NCBI RefSeq assembly: GCF_027887165.1
Contig: NC_077228.1
Coordinates: forward strand, 207,833,979 to 207,897,978
Length of the DNA stretch: 64,000 bases
Direction: 5' to 3'
From: Monodelphis domestica
Taxonomy: Eukaryota > Chordata > Mammalia > Didelphimorphia > Didelphidae
Part shown: positions 44,101 to 59,100 of the stretch, in pieces
How the letters are laid out: each line of letters starts with the position of its first letter
Position numbering within the stretch: the stretch's first letter is position 1
The notes under the pieces: model-generated
Database searches by the model: none
What the model saw: the letters and a program-made list of their open reading frames with translations, nothing else
What the model was told of the DNA's origin: nothing
Made by a program: the position numbers and the translations under genes

Positions 44101-47100
44101 TACCTGTCATTTGGATATAAACACTGATGGTTTTCCTGGTTCATCAGCTACCTACCGAATTCTAGAGGTAACTCATGCATCAGGCTTAAAAATTTTAATA
44201 ATGAAACTTATTGTGCTTGATATACTTACTGAATTTTGAGTTAACCTCAATCAATAAGCATTTGTTAAGCACTGTGCTGAGCCCTAAAGATACAAAGAAA
44301 TCTGCAAATAATAGCAGACTGAAGACTTTAGGTTGATTCTCATATGTTTGGGGTCTTTTAAAACAAAAATGACCCAGACAGGACCAGAGTGAAATTTTAG
44401 AGGTAATTTCACTCTGGCATAAACTACTGTCAAATATGTAGAAATATATTTGGTTTTCCAAATATCTTAGTGCAATTTTTTTCTTTTCTTTTTTATCTTA
44501 GAGGACTTTTAAGCTATTAAAACTTTAATAGCATAACTTTAAAACTATTCCCCAAACATGGGTGAAATTTCTTCAGTCTAAAATTGAACAGTGACTGAAA
44601 TGTGGTTCTACGATTAAGAAAGAGTCTATGTAGTATAAGAACTTCCATTACCTAACAATTCACAAGGCTGTCCAGAAATACTTGCCAAAAAATTTCAATT
44701 TAGTTTATTAAGCTTTTTTTCTGTCAGACTATATTTCTGGTTCTGTAATGAAAGTTATTAGAAAAATAGCATTTTAGAACCAATTTTGAACAGCACAAAA
44801 CTCTTATTGGTTCCATAAAATGAAAGAACTTCACTCTATTCTATAGGAGCTCCATTTGCTTAAGAGAGTACCTACTGTTGTACTTTAGGTCTGCTTTTCC
44901 ATGCCTAAACTAAGGTCAAATTGTGGTTTAGTAATCACCTTTTAGAAATGGTGATTAAATCTGCCAGAAGTCAAAGGGTGGGATGAGAAAAGAAAGAAAG
45001 CATCTTTTTATAAGCCCATTGTAACTTTACTGGGTTAATCAGCCAAATAACTGGAAAACTTTCTATGAATAACACTTCTCTCTGCAGGTTGGCTGTGGTG
45101 TGGGAAACACGGTCTTTCCAATTTTACATACTAACAAGTAAGTTATAAAGTTAAAATGTGACAAAAATGTGACAACAAAAAGATAAGAACTGAGTTTATT
45201 TTTAATGACCTCATGTAGTTTTAGCCAGTCTAGGAATTAAAGTATTATCTTAATTATCTAATGCCTCTAGAGCAGAAGTTCTAAACTTTTTTTGTGTCAT
45301 AGGTCCCTTTTGAAAATCTAGTGGAGCCAATGGACCCCTTCTGAGAATTACATTTTTAAATATGTAAAATAAGATAGGTAGGCTTATAATAGTCGAATTT
45401 TTTTTTTTACAAACACTTTCCCCAAATCAAGACCTTCCAGAGGAGTTCTTATCCTAGACAGCTAGCTTAATGATCCTGTCCCTTAAGTGGAAGTGATAAA
45501 GACTCTTTCCTATTTTGCACCTTCCCTATTTGCCACAAGGAGTGAGCCTCCTTTCCTCCAGTTTTTTGTTCTCTGTCCAGTCAGGTCTCACCTATTATCT
45601 GTGCTCCAGTTTCTAGAAATAATCCTCTCTTCTCTATAATAACAGACATGCCTGAAACACATTCTACTAACATTCTGATGTTTTTTATTTGGTTAGTTGT
45701 TTTTAAAATTATATTCACTATGTGTTTAATAAAAGGGGACTAGCTGAACAAAGAAAATTATAGACGGTCACTGCCCTACAAGACATCATCATCAAGTCAA
45801 GATCAGATTGATAAACTGAATTATTGTTCTATTGCTAGTATAGAAGTTTTACCTCATACTAAATGAAGTTTTTACAGGAAAAAACAAGCATTTGGGCATG
45901 AGTAAGGAACATATAGCTACATTAAGAATTTACTAGGGTATGACCAAATATAAGAGAGTAAGGAATCATTAATTATGATTTGTAATATTTAAGTATATAT
46001 AGACCCTAGAACAGCAGTTCTCAACTTCTCAATTTGTAGCAATGAGAATGTATAATGCATATCAGGTATTTACATTCCGAATCATAACTGTAGCAAAATT
46101 ACAGTTTTGAAGTAGCCCCCAAAATAATTTTTTTGTTTGGGGTCACTGCAACATGAGGAACTGTATTGCGGGGTCACAGCATTAGAAAGGTTGAGAACCA
46201 CTGCCCTAGAACATTTAAGTTACTCTGTCTTTGGAGCATGAGGAGTTTGAACAGTTAGCATTTTATACATTTGAATAAATGGATTTTTGTAATTGTTTAT
46301 TGATTTTGCAACTGTTGTAAAGTGATAAAAAGATTGCTTTAGAATAACTAGTAAGTTATAGATATGTAATACTTTGAACAAACACCCTAAAAGGAATTGC
46401 TCTGATTATGTGTCTGTCATGAATTAATATGGCCCTTCAAGACCCAAGGCCTCAGCTCTCACTTTCTGTTGCATTAACTGCTGCTGCATTGGGTTAGACG
46501 ATCAGATTAAGGTGTTAAAGGGAATTCCAAATTTCCACTAAATTTAAAGGTTTTTCCCTTATCCTCTTACTTAGCCTATACCTCACCAAGTTCCCTAAAA
46601 TAAAACAAGAATTTTAATCAGAATGGAACATAATAGCACTGATAGTGAGTAGTTTATATGTAGAGCTATCAGATATATTGATTCTTAAAATCCTAGAAAG
46701 AGAAAAAGGATAAGTGAACATTTTAGCCAATTTTTCTACCTTATGTATCTCTTCTATCTCTAATGATTGTCTATTGCTGTGATGGTAAACCTGTGGCATG
46801 TGTGCCACAGACAGCACACAGAGCCCTCTCTGTGGGCACATACACCATTCCCCATCAGAGTTCATTGCTAGAAAAGCAGAGGGACTTGGGCTGAGCTGCT
46901 CCCTTTCCCTTCTCCACTGTGCCTGAGGACATTTTTTGGGAGTTTACTCTCTCACTTGTGAGGTAAGGGGGCAGCTCACATGCAACAGAACTGGAGGGGA
47001 GGAGAATGCTTGGACCACTCTCCTCCCCCTCTCCATGCTTGCCTGAGAACATTCTTCACTTAACCACCCCTCTGCCCAGCAGCCCAGTGGAAGCCCTACC

Positions 47101-50100
47101 TCCCCTATCTGGTGTAAAGTGGCTAGGGTAGGGCAGGTGGCACAAGGCATGCAGTCTTTGGAGGGTGGGAGGAAGCATAGCCCTCTGTCTCTAAAAGGTT
47201 CATCATCATTGTGTTGGCTTGAAATATGTCTAACATTCTACAAATTGATAGTAAAAACATGTCACTTCTATTTATTATGCTTATTTTAGTGACCCTGGAC
47301 TCTTTGTATATTGTTGTGACTTTTCTACTACAGCTGTAGATCTTGTCCAGGTAAGTGAGATATTATATATCAGCAACTTTCACCTGCTTTGAGGGAACAG
47401 ATGAATCTGTTAAATATCTAAGGTACTTCACTATGTTCTCTTCCTGCTAAGGCTTAAAATAAAAAGGTTTTTATTGTTCTTTCTAAAATAAATATCTGCT
47501 TAACTCCTTTCATAGTAGTTTAGAACCTTCATTTGCTAAGGATCACAATGGTATTTTGCTATAAAAAGAACTTGACTATCTCTGCTATTAACCAACTCAC
47601 TGTGGAACTTGGATCATTGAATGAATAAACATTTAGTAAGCACTTACTTTGTGCCAACCTTTCTGGGTTTTAGTTTCCTTCACTCAAAAAAGTTGAGTTT
47701 GGACCAAATACTCTCTACATATCTGTCTCGAAAATTTGGTGATTTGGGTTTACTTAACCTAATAAAAATTTTTTAGGGGTACCTATTATATATATTCAAA
47801 ACTCATGAGAGAGATACAAAAATAAGTATAGTCCCTGTCTTTAAGAGTCTGTAGTTGAGGGGCAGGTAGGTAGCTCAAGGGATAGAACACTAGGCCTAGA
47901 ATAAGGAGGGCCTGGGTTCAGATCTGGCCTCAGACATTTCCTAGCTTCCTGACCCTGGGCAAGTCACTTAACCCTAGTTGTTTAGCCCTTGCCACTCTTC
48001 TCTCTTAGAATTGATACTAGGACAGAAGGTATGGGCTTAAAATTTTTTTTTTTTCAGATGAATAATACAATATAGTAATAAAAGGTGTCTTACCTTTCTT
48101 TGAAAAATAAATAACTATATTTGCTATATAGAAGATGATTTTCTTAGTGAGTGTTATGGTTTTCTCTAATTTGTAGGTAGAAATGTTTAAGACTAAGAAC
48201 AATTTAAACTTTTTAAAACTTGAATGTTTTCATGTGTATTCTTCGTATGCCAAGAAATGTGTACTGAGTAATCATCTTTTTTTTCTAGCTCTCACTTCCT
48301 GTCGTGTCAAGTGCAGCATTGGGTTAGATGATCAGATTAAGGTGCTAAAGGAATTTATTTTGGGGATTCCCAATTTCCATTTAATTTAAAGTGTTTTCTC
48401 TTACCTCTTACTTAGGCTATACCTCACTAAGTTCCCTAAGTTGCAAACAAACTTCTTCTAAGCCTCTCTAAGAGAGAGATAGCATGGCCCAGTAGAGGGC
48501 CAGCCTTCAAACTAGAAAGACTTAAGATCAAGTCTTATCTCCCAAGTGTATTTGTTCTGTGACCCTTAGCAAGTCACTAAACTGCTTAGTGTTCTAGGCC
48601 ACACTCTTGATACTATAATTTGCAGAGAAAATGCTGGTCTGCCTTAGTTGATAGTCTACTCGCCTAGGAGTTACCTTATCAATGAAACCATAGATCTACT
48701 CCCTGTCCACATAAGCATTAGAACAGTTATTCAGCAGATTATTGTTGCATTTCCTATAAGATATGTTTCTTGAGGTTATTGTTAACATTTCCAACTTTTT
48801 TGTCCCTATTGAAAATGTTTCTACAGACAAACTCAGAGTATGATCCTTCTCGATGTTTTGCCTTTGTTCATGACCTGTGTGATGAGGAAAAGAGTTACCC
48901 AATGCCCAGGGAGAGTCTTGATGTCATTATTCTCATCTTTGTCCTTTCATCAATTGTCCCAGACAAGTAAGTCTTAGTTCTTTCTGAAATAAACTCTTTG
49001 ATGGGTCACAAAGAAAAAAATGCTCAGTGATCATTGTCATTTGTAGAAAACTTAATATATTTGAGACTCTCAAATGAAAATAAATCACATTATCTGTAGA
49101 AGCAATGAGTTATTTCTTAGCAATTGTCCTTTGGCTCTTCTTGCTGCCCCTAGAACTGTGGAGAAAGCAACAAAGCCCCTAAAGTGTAATCTTTATAATT
49201 CAGTCCTTAAAATTTTGCCTTATGCCATCATCAATTGTATTAGGCATATGAATAAATCAATTTGCAGGACTATCTAAATAGGATCAGTTATCATCATATA
49301 TCTTCAGAAACAGTGTGGCATGGTGAATAGAAAACTAGCCTTAGAGTCAGGAAGATCCAAGATCAAATCTTTCTTCTCAGTGCAATCTAGCCATGTGATA
49401 CTCAGACTTGGCAAACTACAAATTGCAGAGTAGTTGCCAGTGGAGAAAATTTTCATACTGGGAGTTACCTATACCAGTGAAATTATAATTCTAGACATCA
49501 TTTCATTAAACTCTCAAAATGGCTTAATCATAGTTACCCTATTCAGTCATCTACAGAAATGGGATATTGATGACCAGTGTCTTTTCCTTAACAGCCCTTC
49601 ATATAGATTTGTTTCTTCCTCTCACTCTCACTCCTTAACATTCACTCATTCTTTCTCTTTCACACATACACACATACCTCCCTTTTCCAAAGAAGCTTCT
49701 TTAGTATGAGTCAACTTGATCAATTCCTTTGGTAAGTATGTGGTCAGAGACACCTAATTACAGAATATTCCTCTGAGTCTCATCTGCCAGCAAAGCAAAA
49801 AGGTGGGACTAATGCTGGAGTGAATTCTACGTATACCCTCAAGTCCTTTTCATAATTCCCCTAACCACCTTACCTCTGACCTACCTTCTGAATACGTAAT
49901 ATTTTCCCTTTCCCCCAAAATGGTTTCATTCTACTATAGTAGTCTGATTCTCTTGATTATTAGTTAATAAAAGACAGAAGAGGATGAGTCGTTAGAGGGG
50001 AGGTTTTCAGGAGTAAAATAGGATAAATGGGAAGGCATCAAAGACAATCTTTCTTCATAATTTTTCCCTAGGGCTAAACTTGGCCACCAATCAAATTCAT

Positions 50101-53100
50101 CTTCAGCAGTTCAGTGGATATTAAGTACCTACTGAGTACAAGGTACTGTACTAGATATACTTAATAAGTGCTTTTTTTAATTGAGTGGAATTTTTAAAAA
50201 GTCTGCTCACAAACAGTCAATGTTTTACTTGGACATGAGGGTGGGATTGATGAAAAAGCAAATAAGGAAAATCCAAGAGATTAAGCACTAATAACTTCAG
50301 TAATCAAGGAAAGAATTTCCCTAGAGGAAGGTATCTGAGCTAAACCTTGAAGAAGATAAGTATCCTAACAGGTGAAAATGAGAAGTTTTGGTCCATTATG
50401 TAAGACAGTTTGGAAGACACAGAGGTAGAAAGGAGCATTTAGTTCAGGGAACATCAGCTAAAAGTCTAGTTTGGTTCAGAACATAAGATTTGTAAGGGAA
50501 TTTGTATGACATAAAGCTATAAAGGCAGGTGAGAGTCATTGGAGGGTCCTAAAATCCAGGATGAGTTTGAAGCCTATTGGCGCTGGAGGGCCATTGCATA
50601 TTTCTGAGCAGGGGAATAACATTGTCAGAGTCCCCTACCTTAGGAAGATTATTTTGTTGGCTATTAGATTAGAAAAGAAGATAAAACTTGGAAATAGGAC
50701 ATTTAGAAGTGTGATAGTTTTCTAGGGAAAAGATAATATGATTTTGAACTTGAATGATGGCTGTTTTGAACAGACAATAGGGAATGGGTACAAGAGATAA
50801 GGTAGAGAATCACAGTGACTAATTGAATATGACAGTCAAGGAAGGAAGAAGAAACAAAATGGCAAGTTTGCAAATTTAGAAGACATGGGGAAATGGTAGA
50901 ATCCTTAACAGAAATAGAAATGAGGAACAAATTTAGGATGAAAATAAATTCCATTTTAAACATAGTGAGTAGGATACTGCCAAAACATACAGTAGAGCTA
51001 GATAGGTAAAATTAGGAGTCATTGATAGAAAGATGACAACTGAACCCCTGGGAACAAATATACAAAGAAAGAATGGGGGAGGGAGCCAGGGACAGAGCAG
51101 AAGATCAAATGAATGATTTTCCCACAGGGGATACTAAGAAGGAGCAGTCAAGTAAAAGGACTTAGAGAGCAGTGTTCATATAATCCAGGAGAGGAAAAAA
51201 ATATCCCTGAAGAAAATGGTCACTAATCTGAAGAATTATAGATGTTAAGTCAGATGAGAACTACAAAAAAACCCCCATCATATATAGCATTGGAGAAGTT
51301 GTTGGTAACTTGGAATAAAGAGGCTTCATTAGTGTGGTTGGATCAGAAGCCATATTGCAGAGAGTTGGGAAGTTAAGTAGTTGCTGAGGAAGTGAAAAAA
51401 GGAAGTGTAAGTATTTCTAGGATTTTGGAAGTGACAGGAAGTGATCATTTGGTTGATAGCCAGAGTGGATGACAAGGTCAAGTTTTTAAAACTTGATATG
51501 GATTCAAGCATTTTTTAGGCTTTAGGAAAAGAGCCGGTAGAGAGGGAAAGGCTTAAAGATGAGAATGATTGGTAGGATAAACTAAAGAAGGTGGTATTGA
51601 GGACACATGTTTAGAGACTGGCATTCAGAAGGAGTGGTACCATTTCTCCCTCAGCAATAAATATAAAGGGGTATGAGATAGGCCAAGAGAGATACTGAGA
51701 TATGAGAGAGTGAGGAACCTCACAGTGGATGGCCTCCATTTTCTTGGTCAAATAGGAATCAAAACATCTGCTATGAGAGACAGGTAAGTGGCTCAGTGGA
51801 TAGAGCCAGGCCTAGAGAGATCTTGTGTCCAAATCTAACCTCAGATATTTCCTAGCTGTGTGGCCCTGGGCAAGTCACTTAACTACAATTGCCTAACTCT
51901 TAGCACTCTTCTACCTTGGACTAGATACCTAGTATGGATTCTAAGACAGAAGGTAAAAGTTGTTTGTTTTTAATCTGCAAAGAACAGAAAAGAGTTATTG
52001 AAGCAGCTTTTTTAGGGGATCCTTCTACACATCCTTAAAATAAATGCCATGAATCAGACCCTTGCTTTACAATATTAACATCCTGAAGTCTCAATCCTAT
52101 TTTGTAAAGATGGTGGATTTAATCCCTATGACAGCTTATTAGATATGAAAGTTGAATAAGAAAGAAGAGACGAGGATAATTCTAAGTTTGCAAATTTAGA
52201 AGGCTGTGGGAATAGTAGTGCCCTCAACAAAAATGGGAAAGTTTAGAGAAGGAACAATTTTAGGGAAAAGTTGATGAAATTCATTTTGGACATACTGAGT
52301 GAGGTACTGGCAGAACATCCAGGTAGAGCTAGATATATAAATTTGAAAGTCATCTCTGTCCATGAGAACAAATGAATGGAGAAAGACTTATCTTTGACTA
52401 CCTTTTTAATATTAGAAAATAAGTCTGTTTTTCATGTGCCTTTTTTCCCCTAGGCTATAATGGCTCCTTACTATACACCAACTTTTAATTCAGTGATTTT
52501 TGAGTAGTGGCTTTTCAGGCTCTTTAAATTTTGGGAGTAGACTACTATAGGTTATATAGTAGTCATGTAGCATTTTTGACTAATGGCACTTGTGAACATA
52601 ACCACTTGGAAAACATGGTATTGGGAAGATAATAAGGTACTCAAAGTGCCATAAATAAAATCTCTACTTCTGGAGTTCAGCTACTTGTTTAGGATATTTT
52701 CAGGGCTCAGACAGACCTAGTCAGAGAAAGTGGAAAATAATATAAAATTCTCTTCTAATGATATCCTTGAACTCATTATTTTGTTGTACATATGGATAAG
52801 AGATTTCTTAAATTTGGGGGCTGGCGTTGTAATTTTATCAGTGTTGGGAGGTGAGTATAGAAACCACAATTGTAGATCAGCAACTTCTCTGTATCTTACT
52901 TATGGTTTTTGAAGATTACGCTGGGGTGTGTAAAGGGGAAACTGGGTTAATTATTTATTTAAATATTATTCATGTTTATTTAAATTTTTATTTATTTAAG
53001 AGTGTGGTTGCCAGGAATTTAATTAATTCCAAAAAGATTTTATTTACAATTTATTTGCAAAATGTAGAGTGAAGCAAGAAATCAGAGAGAGGATAATATT

Positions 53101-56100
53101 CATTCAGTTGTCTTGTTCATTTTACCTCACAATATCTCGTTTCTTTTCCCTCTTATCTACTTATTTGTCCAGCAACATCATTTCTCACCCACTGAATACT
53201 AAAATAACCAACAAGTATGTAAGATCTAGCTTGTGGCAAGCACTGTGCTAAGGGCTTAACATATTCAATTTTGTAAAGATGGTGGAATTTGTACCCATGG
53301 ATTCTGTGACCATCTACACAAATGACTGAAATTTATATATCCAGCTCTACCTGGATGTCATGCCAGTACCTTGTTCATTATGTCCAAAATGAAATTCATT
53401 AACTTTTTCCTAAATTTTTTCCCTCTCTAAACTTCCCTAATTCTGTTGAGGGCACTAATATTCTCACAGCCTCCTAAATTTGCAAACTTGGAATTATCCT
53501 TATCTTTTCTTTCTTTCTCAACCTTTATATCTAATCACTTGTCAGAAGGATTAACTCTACCATCAGTCTCCAAGCCTTCAGTGTCCCTCCTGTTCAAATA
53601 TTCTAAAGCACTGGTTTGACCATATATTTTCCTTGCTTAATTGTATGTAGTTTGTCCAAAACAATGTAAATTTATTGAGGTCAGAAGCCATTTTGACTTT
53701 TGTCCTTGAATGCCTAACACCTATCATAGGCACTTTTTTAACATACAAGGTTTTTGAATTGACTTTTCTTCCCAAGGTCAGCTCTCACCTATGCCATCCT
53801 ACCTCTCTGTACCTTAATGTGCTTTAAAATAGTACAAGGAATTTACCTGTTGAGGATCTTTGTAATTTTAATTATATTTTTTCCTTCTTAAATGTAATTA
53901 AAAAATAAAATCCTAATTGTAAAATCAAGAAGTTTATAGTTGTTTTTTACATACATAGACTTTTTAAAAAATAAATCAGGCAGCAGCTAACCACTGTCAA
54001 GGATAGAATTTCAAACTTGAAGTCAGGAAGATCTGAGTTGAACTCCTGCCTCATGCATTTACTAGCTTTGTGACCCAAAGTAAATTGCTTAATTTCTCAG
54101 CCTCAATTTGCTCATCTATAAAAATGGAGAAAATATTAGTACCTACCTCATAATGGTTATTTTTAGAATCAAATGAAATACAGGTATTCCTTCCATATTC
54201 ACAGGGGTTAGGGATGAAACATGCCTGCGCTCTGGAAAATCCATATAAAATTTTTTGGCCCTTTGTATCAGAAAAGAAGTCTGAATTTTTTCTTTTTCTC
54301 TTATGGGAAGTACTGTATTACAAAATTTGGGTTAAGTATTTGGGCATAGGCTATATGTTCTGAGTTGCTGAACTTTTTCTGTAGTCCATTGGCCTTTGCA
54401 TGTCAACTATGGCTTCCACAAAACTCCAAAAAAATTTAGAGAGCCGTCCAGTGGTCTCTCTGAGGGTTTGGGGTCCACTCTGGCTAGGTGTGACGATTTC
54501 AGTCAAATAATGGAGTGAGAAACACTCTGTGCTCTGTCCTACGTACATACGCATCACAAAGTGTTCTGCCATGGCACCGAAGTTCATTTATTATATAGTC
54601 TTAGTGAGTACATACTTTGGCACATGATCTATTTTCTTACATACATGATGTACATTTAATTGGATATGTTATACATTAACAAATCACTTAATCAGCATTC
54701 CTGTGATGTTGCTACAACAAAGATTTCTGTGATCATTTACCATGTTGCTACAACAGAGAAATTTATGATGGAGATAAAGGACATGAATAGGGTAGTCTGG
54801 AGGTTAGTTCCTCTTGAGCTGTTGAGAGAATCATGCTTTTGATTAGCTTTCACAATCAATCACAATTACTTAGAAGATGAATAACAAAACAGTTCATATC
54901 TAAGAACAGGGTTAAAAGGTAACTTAAAGCAGACCAGATTTGAGGTTTTCCTTGATTTACAAGTTCTGTTTTTCTTGTGTTACTTTAAATCACCTGGTAA
55001 TGTTGCCTGGTTTCTGCCCACCAACAAATTCATTGGAGTATGTTAACTGTGAGGAAAGATTTATTACGGTGCTCAAGCATTTGGCCAGTGTTGGGTGTGG
55101 GGCCTTGGAACATGTCTGCTTGAGAGAAAAAGGAGGGGTAATGGGTAGTGGTCTTTAGGCTTTAATTCTGTGAATGCAATCTTTTAGGGTAATATATATA
55201 TGGGTTAACCCTGTAAGTATTTGCTCTCATATTATTTCTCCTGTATTGGGGAGAGAACAATAATCATAACAGTTCCATTTGTAAGGGAAGTTGAAAGGAG
55301 AGAGAGGTCACAGAGGGGAATCGGTGGGGGGGGGCCTCATTTTTTAGGAGGCTGCCTTGCAGCCCCCATCTCCCAAACTGTGACTTTGTCAGCCAGTGGG
55401 GATTTGTTGGCTCCCAGCAAATTCCCATTTAATTTCTTATACCAACCTGCAATATATTGAAATTCTGATGAGGAAAGTTGCAAGGTGAAAGGGTTATCTA
55501 TAATATGTAAATTGGATTTGCAAATCTTTAAAAGTACAATATTTAAGTGTTAGCTATTGTTATCATAAATCACTCAACTTGGATCCCTAGATTCTTATGA
55601 TAAAAATACCACAACAAAATTTCTAAGCTCTGTCTTGTTTATCAAACTAAAAGTCACATTATTTTAAAATTATAGTAGGGTAGTTATATGGAGAACTCTA
55701 TACTTAAGTTATTGGTTATTCTAAAGCAAAATATAAATTGCTTTATGGACTTGTACCTTCTGTTATGCTGTCTACCTGTATGTCTCCAATCACAGATCTT
55801 ATTTGCTGAAAAAAATGGTCAGTATATTTTGGTTGGTATCAGTTTGACTCTAGGTTCAAGATTTTAATATACTGACCAAAAGGAGAATTCCCAGTTATCT
55901 TTTTAAATCACATTTGTTGATTATGTACACAAAATACTCAAGTCTGGTATTTAAGGCTTGTCCAGGCCTTTTTTTTTTTTTGGCCTGGTCCATTTTCCTG
56001 TTTAATAACTGCCCCCGAAGGGCAATCTAAGTATTATTATAGGTAAACCTAAATACTTGACAGTTCAGGATTGGATAACTGATTATTACAGTCATGATTT

Positions 56101-59100
56101 AGTTTTTGAACACTTATGGATTATTTGGAATAATAAAATGGAAACCCTTCTAGCTTGTGTTTTTAGTCTCAAGTTCACCTTTAGGCCAGATACTATGCTA
56201 TGCACTACAGATTAAAAAATTTTTTAATGGAACAGTATATGAGCTTAAGAAGTTTATAGTCAGTCAGAAGATATAACATGTATACCTACATAAGTACAGA
56301 CAACATAAATATAGGGCAGTGAAATATAAGGTAGTTAGGGGTGGGGCACTAGGATCTCAGGGGATTGGGAAAGTAGTTGTATAGAAGTTAATATTTGATC
56401 GAGTCCTGAAATTAGTGAGGGATTCTATGAGGTAGAGTCAAGGAGAAAGTTTATTGCAGGCATGAGAGGTAGACATTACAAAGGCACAGAGATGAGAACT
56501 AAAGTTTTGAGAAAGGTAGGATAAGAAAGCTGGAAATAAAATTTGGGGCCAGATTGTAAAGGCCCTTAAAAGCCAAATGAAAGAGTTTGTATTTTATACT
56601 AAAGTTAATGAAGAATTACTGCCTTGTATTCAGTAGAGAAGCCATGTGATCAGATCTTCAGAAGATGGACTGGATACCAATTAGACCCTTGCCATAGTCC
56701 ACTAGAGATAGTGACCTGAACTAAGGTATGACTTTATGAGTAGGGAGAGGATAATGAGATAATAAAGGTTAAAAAAAAAGCCCAAAAGGCCCCAGGATTT
56801 GGTAATTCTTTGGATTTATTCTAGAATAACATAACTAGAAGAATGAAAGAATAATGGTGACTTCAAAAGAAATTAGGAGATGTCGAAAAGGGATGAGTTT
56901 GAAGGGAAAAAACTATTAAGCATCTCAAGTTTAGGATGTCTCTGGAGCATCCATTTTGAAATGTACAGTAATCAGTTGATGTGAGACTGAAGCTCACTGA
57001 AGTTGGATACATAAATCTTTGAGACATCTGCATGGACATGACAATTTAATTTATAATAATGAGATCACCAAGGCAATATAGGAGAAATGCAGCTTTGAGG
57101 TACACCCACTTTTAGGGAGAAAGATATGTATCTTGAGGCGGGCAGAGTAGACTGAGGTATGGTCTATACAGGTAAGAGGAAAAACAGGTGAGAATAGAGT
57201 ATCCAGTATGATAGCGAAGCCTCAGAGATCAAAAAAGATGAGACCTGAGAAAAGACAATCAGATTTAGTAATTTAAAGGTCATTAACTTTGGAGAGAATA
57301 ATGTCATTCAATCCAGAAGCTATAGTACAAAAAGGCTAAGTAGTGAGAAGAGGAAGTAGAGGCAACAAATGTGGAAAGCTTTTTCAAGAAGTTTGACTAA
57401 AAAAGGGAGAAGAGTTTTAGGATGAAAGCTTGTAGGACGGTCAAGTATAGTGATGGTCTTTTTTTAAGAATGGAGAGGACTTGACCCTGTTTGAAGACAG
57501 TAGGTAAAAAACCAGTAGAGATTGAAAAAACAATATACTAAAGAAGATAGGATGAAGTAGTATCAAGGGTATGTGTAAAGGGAAGGGCCATTTCATCATG
57601 GATTAGAAGAAAAGAAGAGCAGGGGTAATGGCCTAAGAAACCACCGAGAAATGGAGGATGAAGACTAGGCTTGGGAGAAGGCATAGAAAGATAAGGGATG
57701 ATAGGAATTTATGCTCAGGTTAAGAATTTTGGTGGGTTTTGATCACCATAGTACAATATCCAGAAAGTGATACCAAAGTTGTGAATTTAGGTCACCTGAA
57801 GGATGATCATGTCTTCACTAGTAATAGGAAAGTTGAAAAGGAAAATGGATTGGGGAAAGGAAGAAATGAATTCAGTGTTGGACATTTTGAATTTAGGATG
57901 CATATATCTAGTTCTCCACAACCAATAGTTATTTGGTGACATGGGACTGTAGCTCTGGAAAGAAATGGAGAAATGGTTCAATAGTTCTAAAAATCATCTT
58001 CATAGAAATGATAGTTAAACCTGTGGAGCTGATGAGATCACCAGGTAAGAAAGTATAGAAGGAAAAGAGAAGAGAAGTCCTTGAGGACACCCACAGCTGC
58101 CTTGCCATGGAAGAAGAACCAGCCAAGAAATTGTCTGACAGAAGGAAAACCAGGAGAGAACTGTGTCAGAAACCTGGAGAGGAGGGGATCAACAATTTTA
58201 AGTATTGCAAATAGGTCAAGAAGGATGAGGACTAAGAAAAACTTCAGATCTGGAAATTAAGAGATTAGTGGTAACTTTGGAGAGGATGGGTATAGTTGTA
58301 TTTAATCTTGGCCAGACTACAGAAGGTTTAAGAAGAGGAAAGGAAGTGAAGACACCACACCAACTCCAAGTGACTTTTTCAAGGACTTTTGCTTAGAAGA
58401 GGAAGAGATATATAGGACAATAGCTAGCAGATATAATAGGATCTAGTGAGCTTTTTTTTTTTTAAGAATACAAAGACATGGACATATTTATATGTATCAG
58501 GGAAGAAATATAGGGAAAGATTAAAGATAGAGTATTGATGATGGGAGGAACAATCTGATGGTGAATATGAAACATAAGGGTTAAGGGAACATGTTGAGGG
58601 GATGTCCTTGGCTAGGAGAAGGATCATTAAAGACTAAAGGAGGAAGTCCTGGGTTCAAATGTGGCCTCAGATACTTCCCAGCTCTATGAACCTGGGCAAG
58701 TCACTTAACTCCCATTGCCTAATCCTTACTACTCTTCTGCCTTGGAACCAATGTACAGTATTGATTCTTTTGTGTGTGTGTGTGTGTGTGTGTGTATGAA
58801 TTTTTAATGATCAATTTTTGACATTTTGTTATCCATCTTTTCTCTTTCCCTCCCACACTGTCCTCCTCCCCAAGACTACAGGTATTATGATATAGGTTGT
58901 ACATGTGTTATCATACAATACATATTTCTGTTGTGAAAGAAGACCCATATTGCTTACTCTACAGAAGAAGTTATGGAGGAAATAAAGTGAAGAGTGGTCT
59001 GCTTCAATCGATATTCAGACTCAATCAGTTCTTTCTATGGTAATAGATAGCTTATTTCATCATGAGTCCCTTGGAGTTGTCCTGGATCCTTGCATTATTG

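Noticed and set aside
55962..55988. CCAGGCC, T-run, GGCCTGG hairpin
   Set aside because: It looks like a bacterial-type terminator or RNA hairpin, but it lies in an intron of a vertebrate gene. Seven-base palindromes around a T-run can arise by chance.
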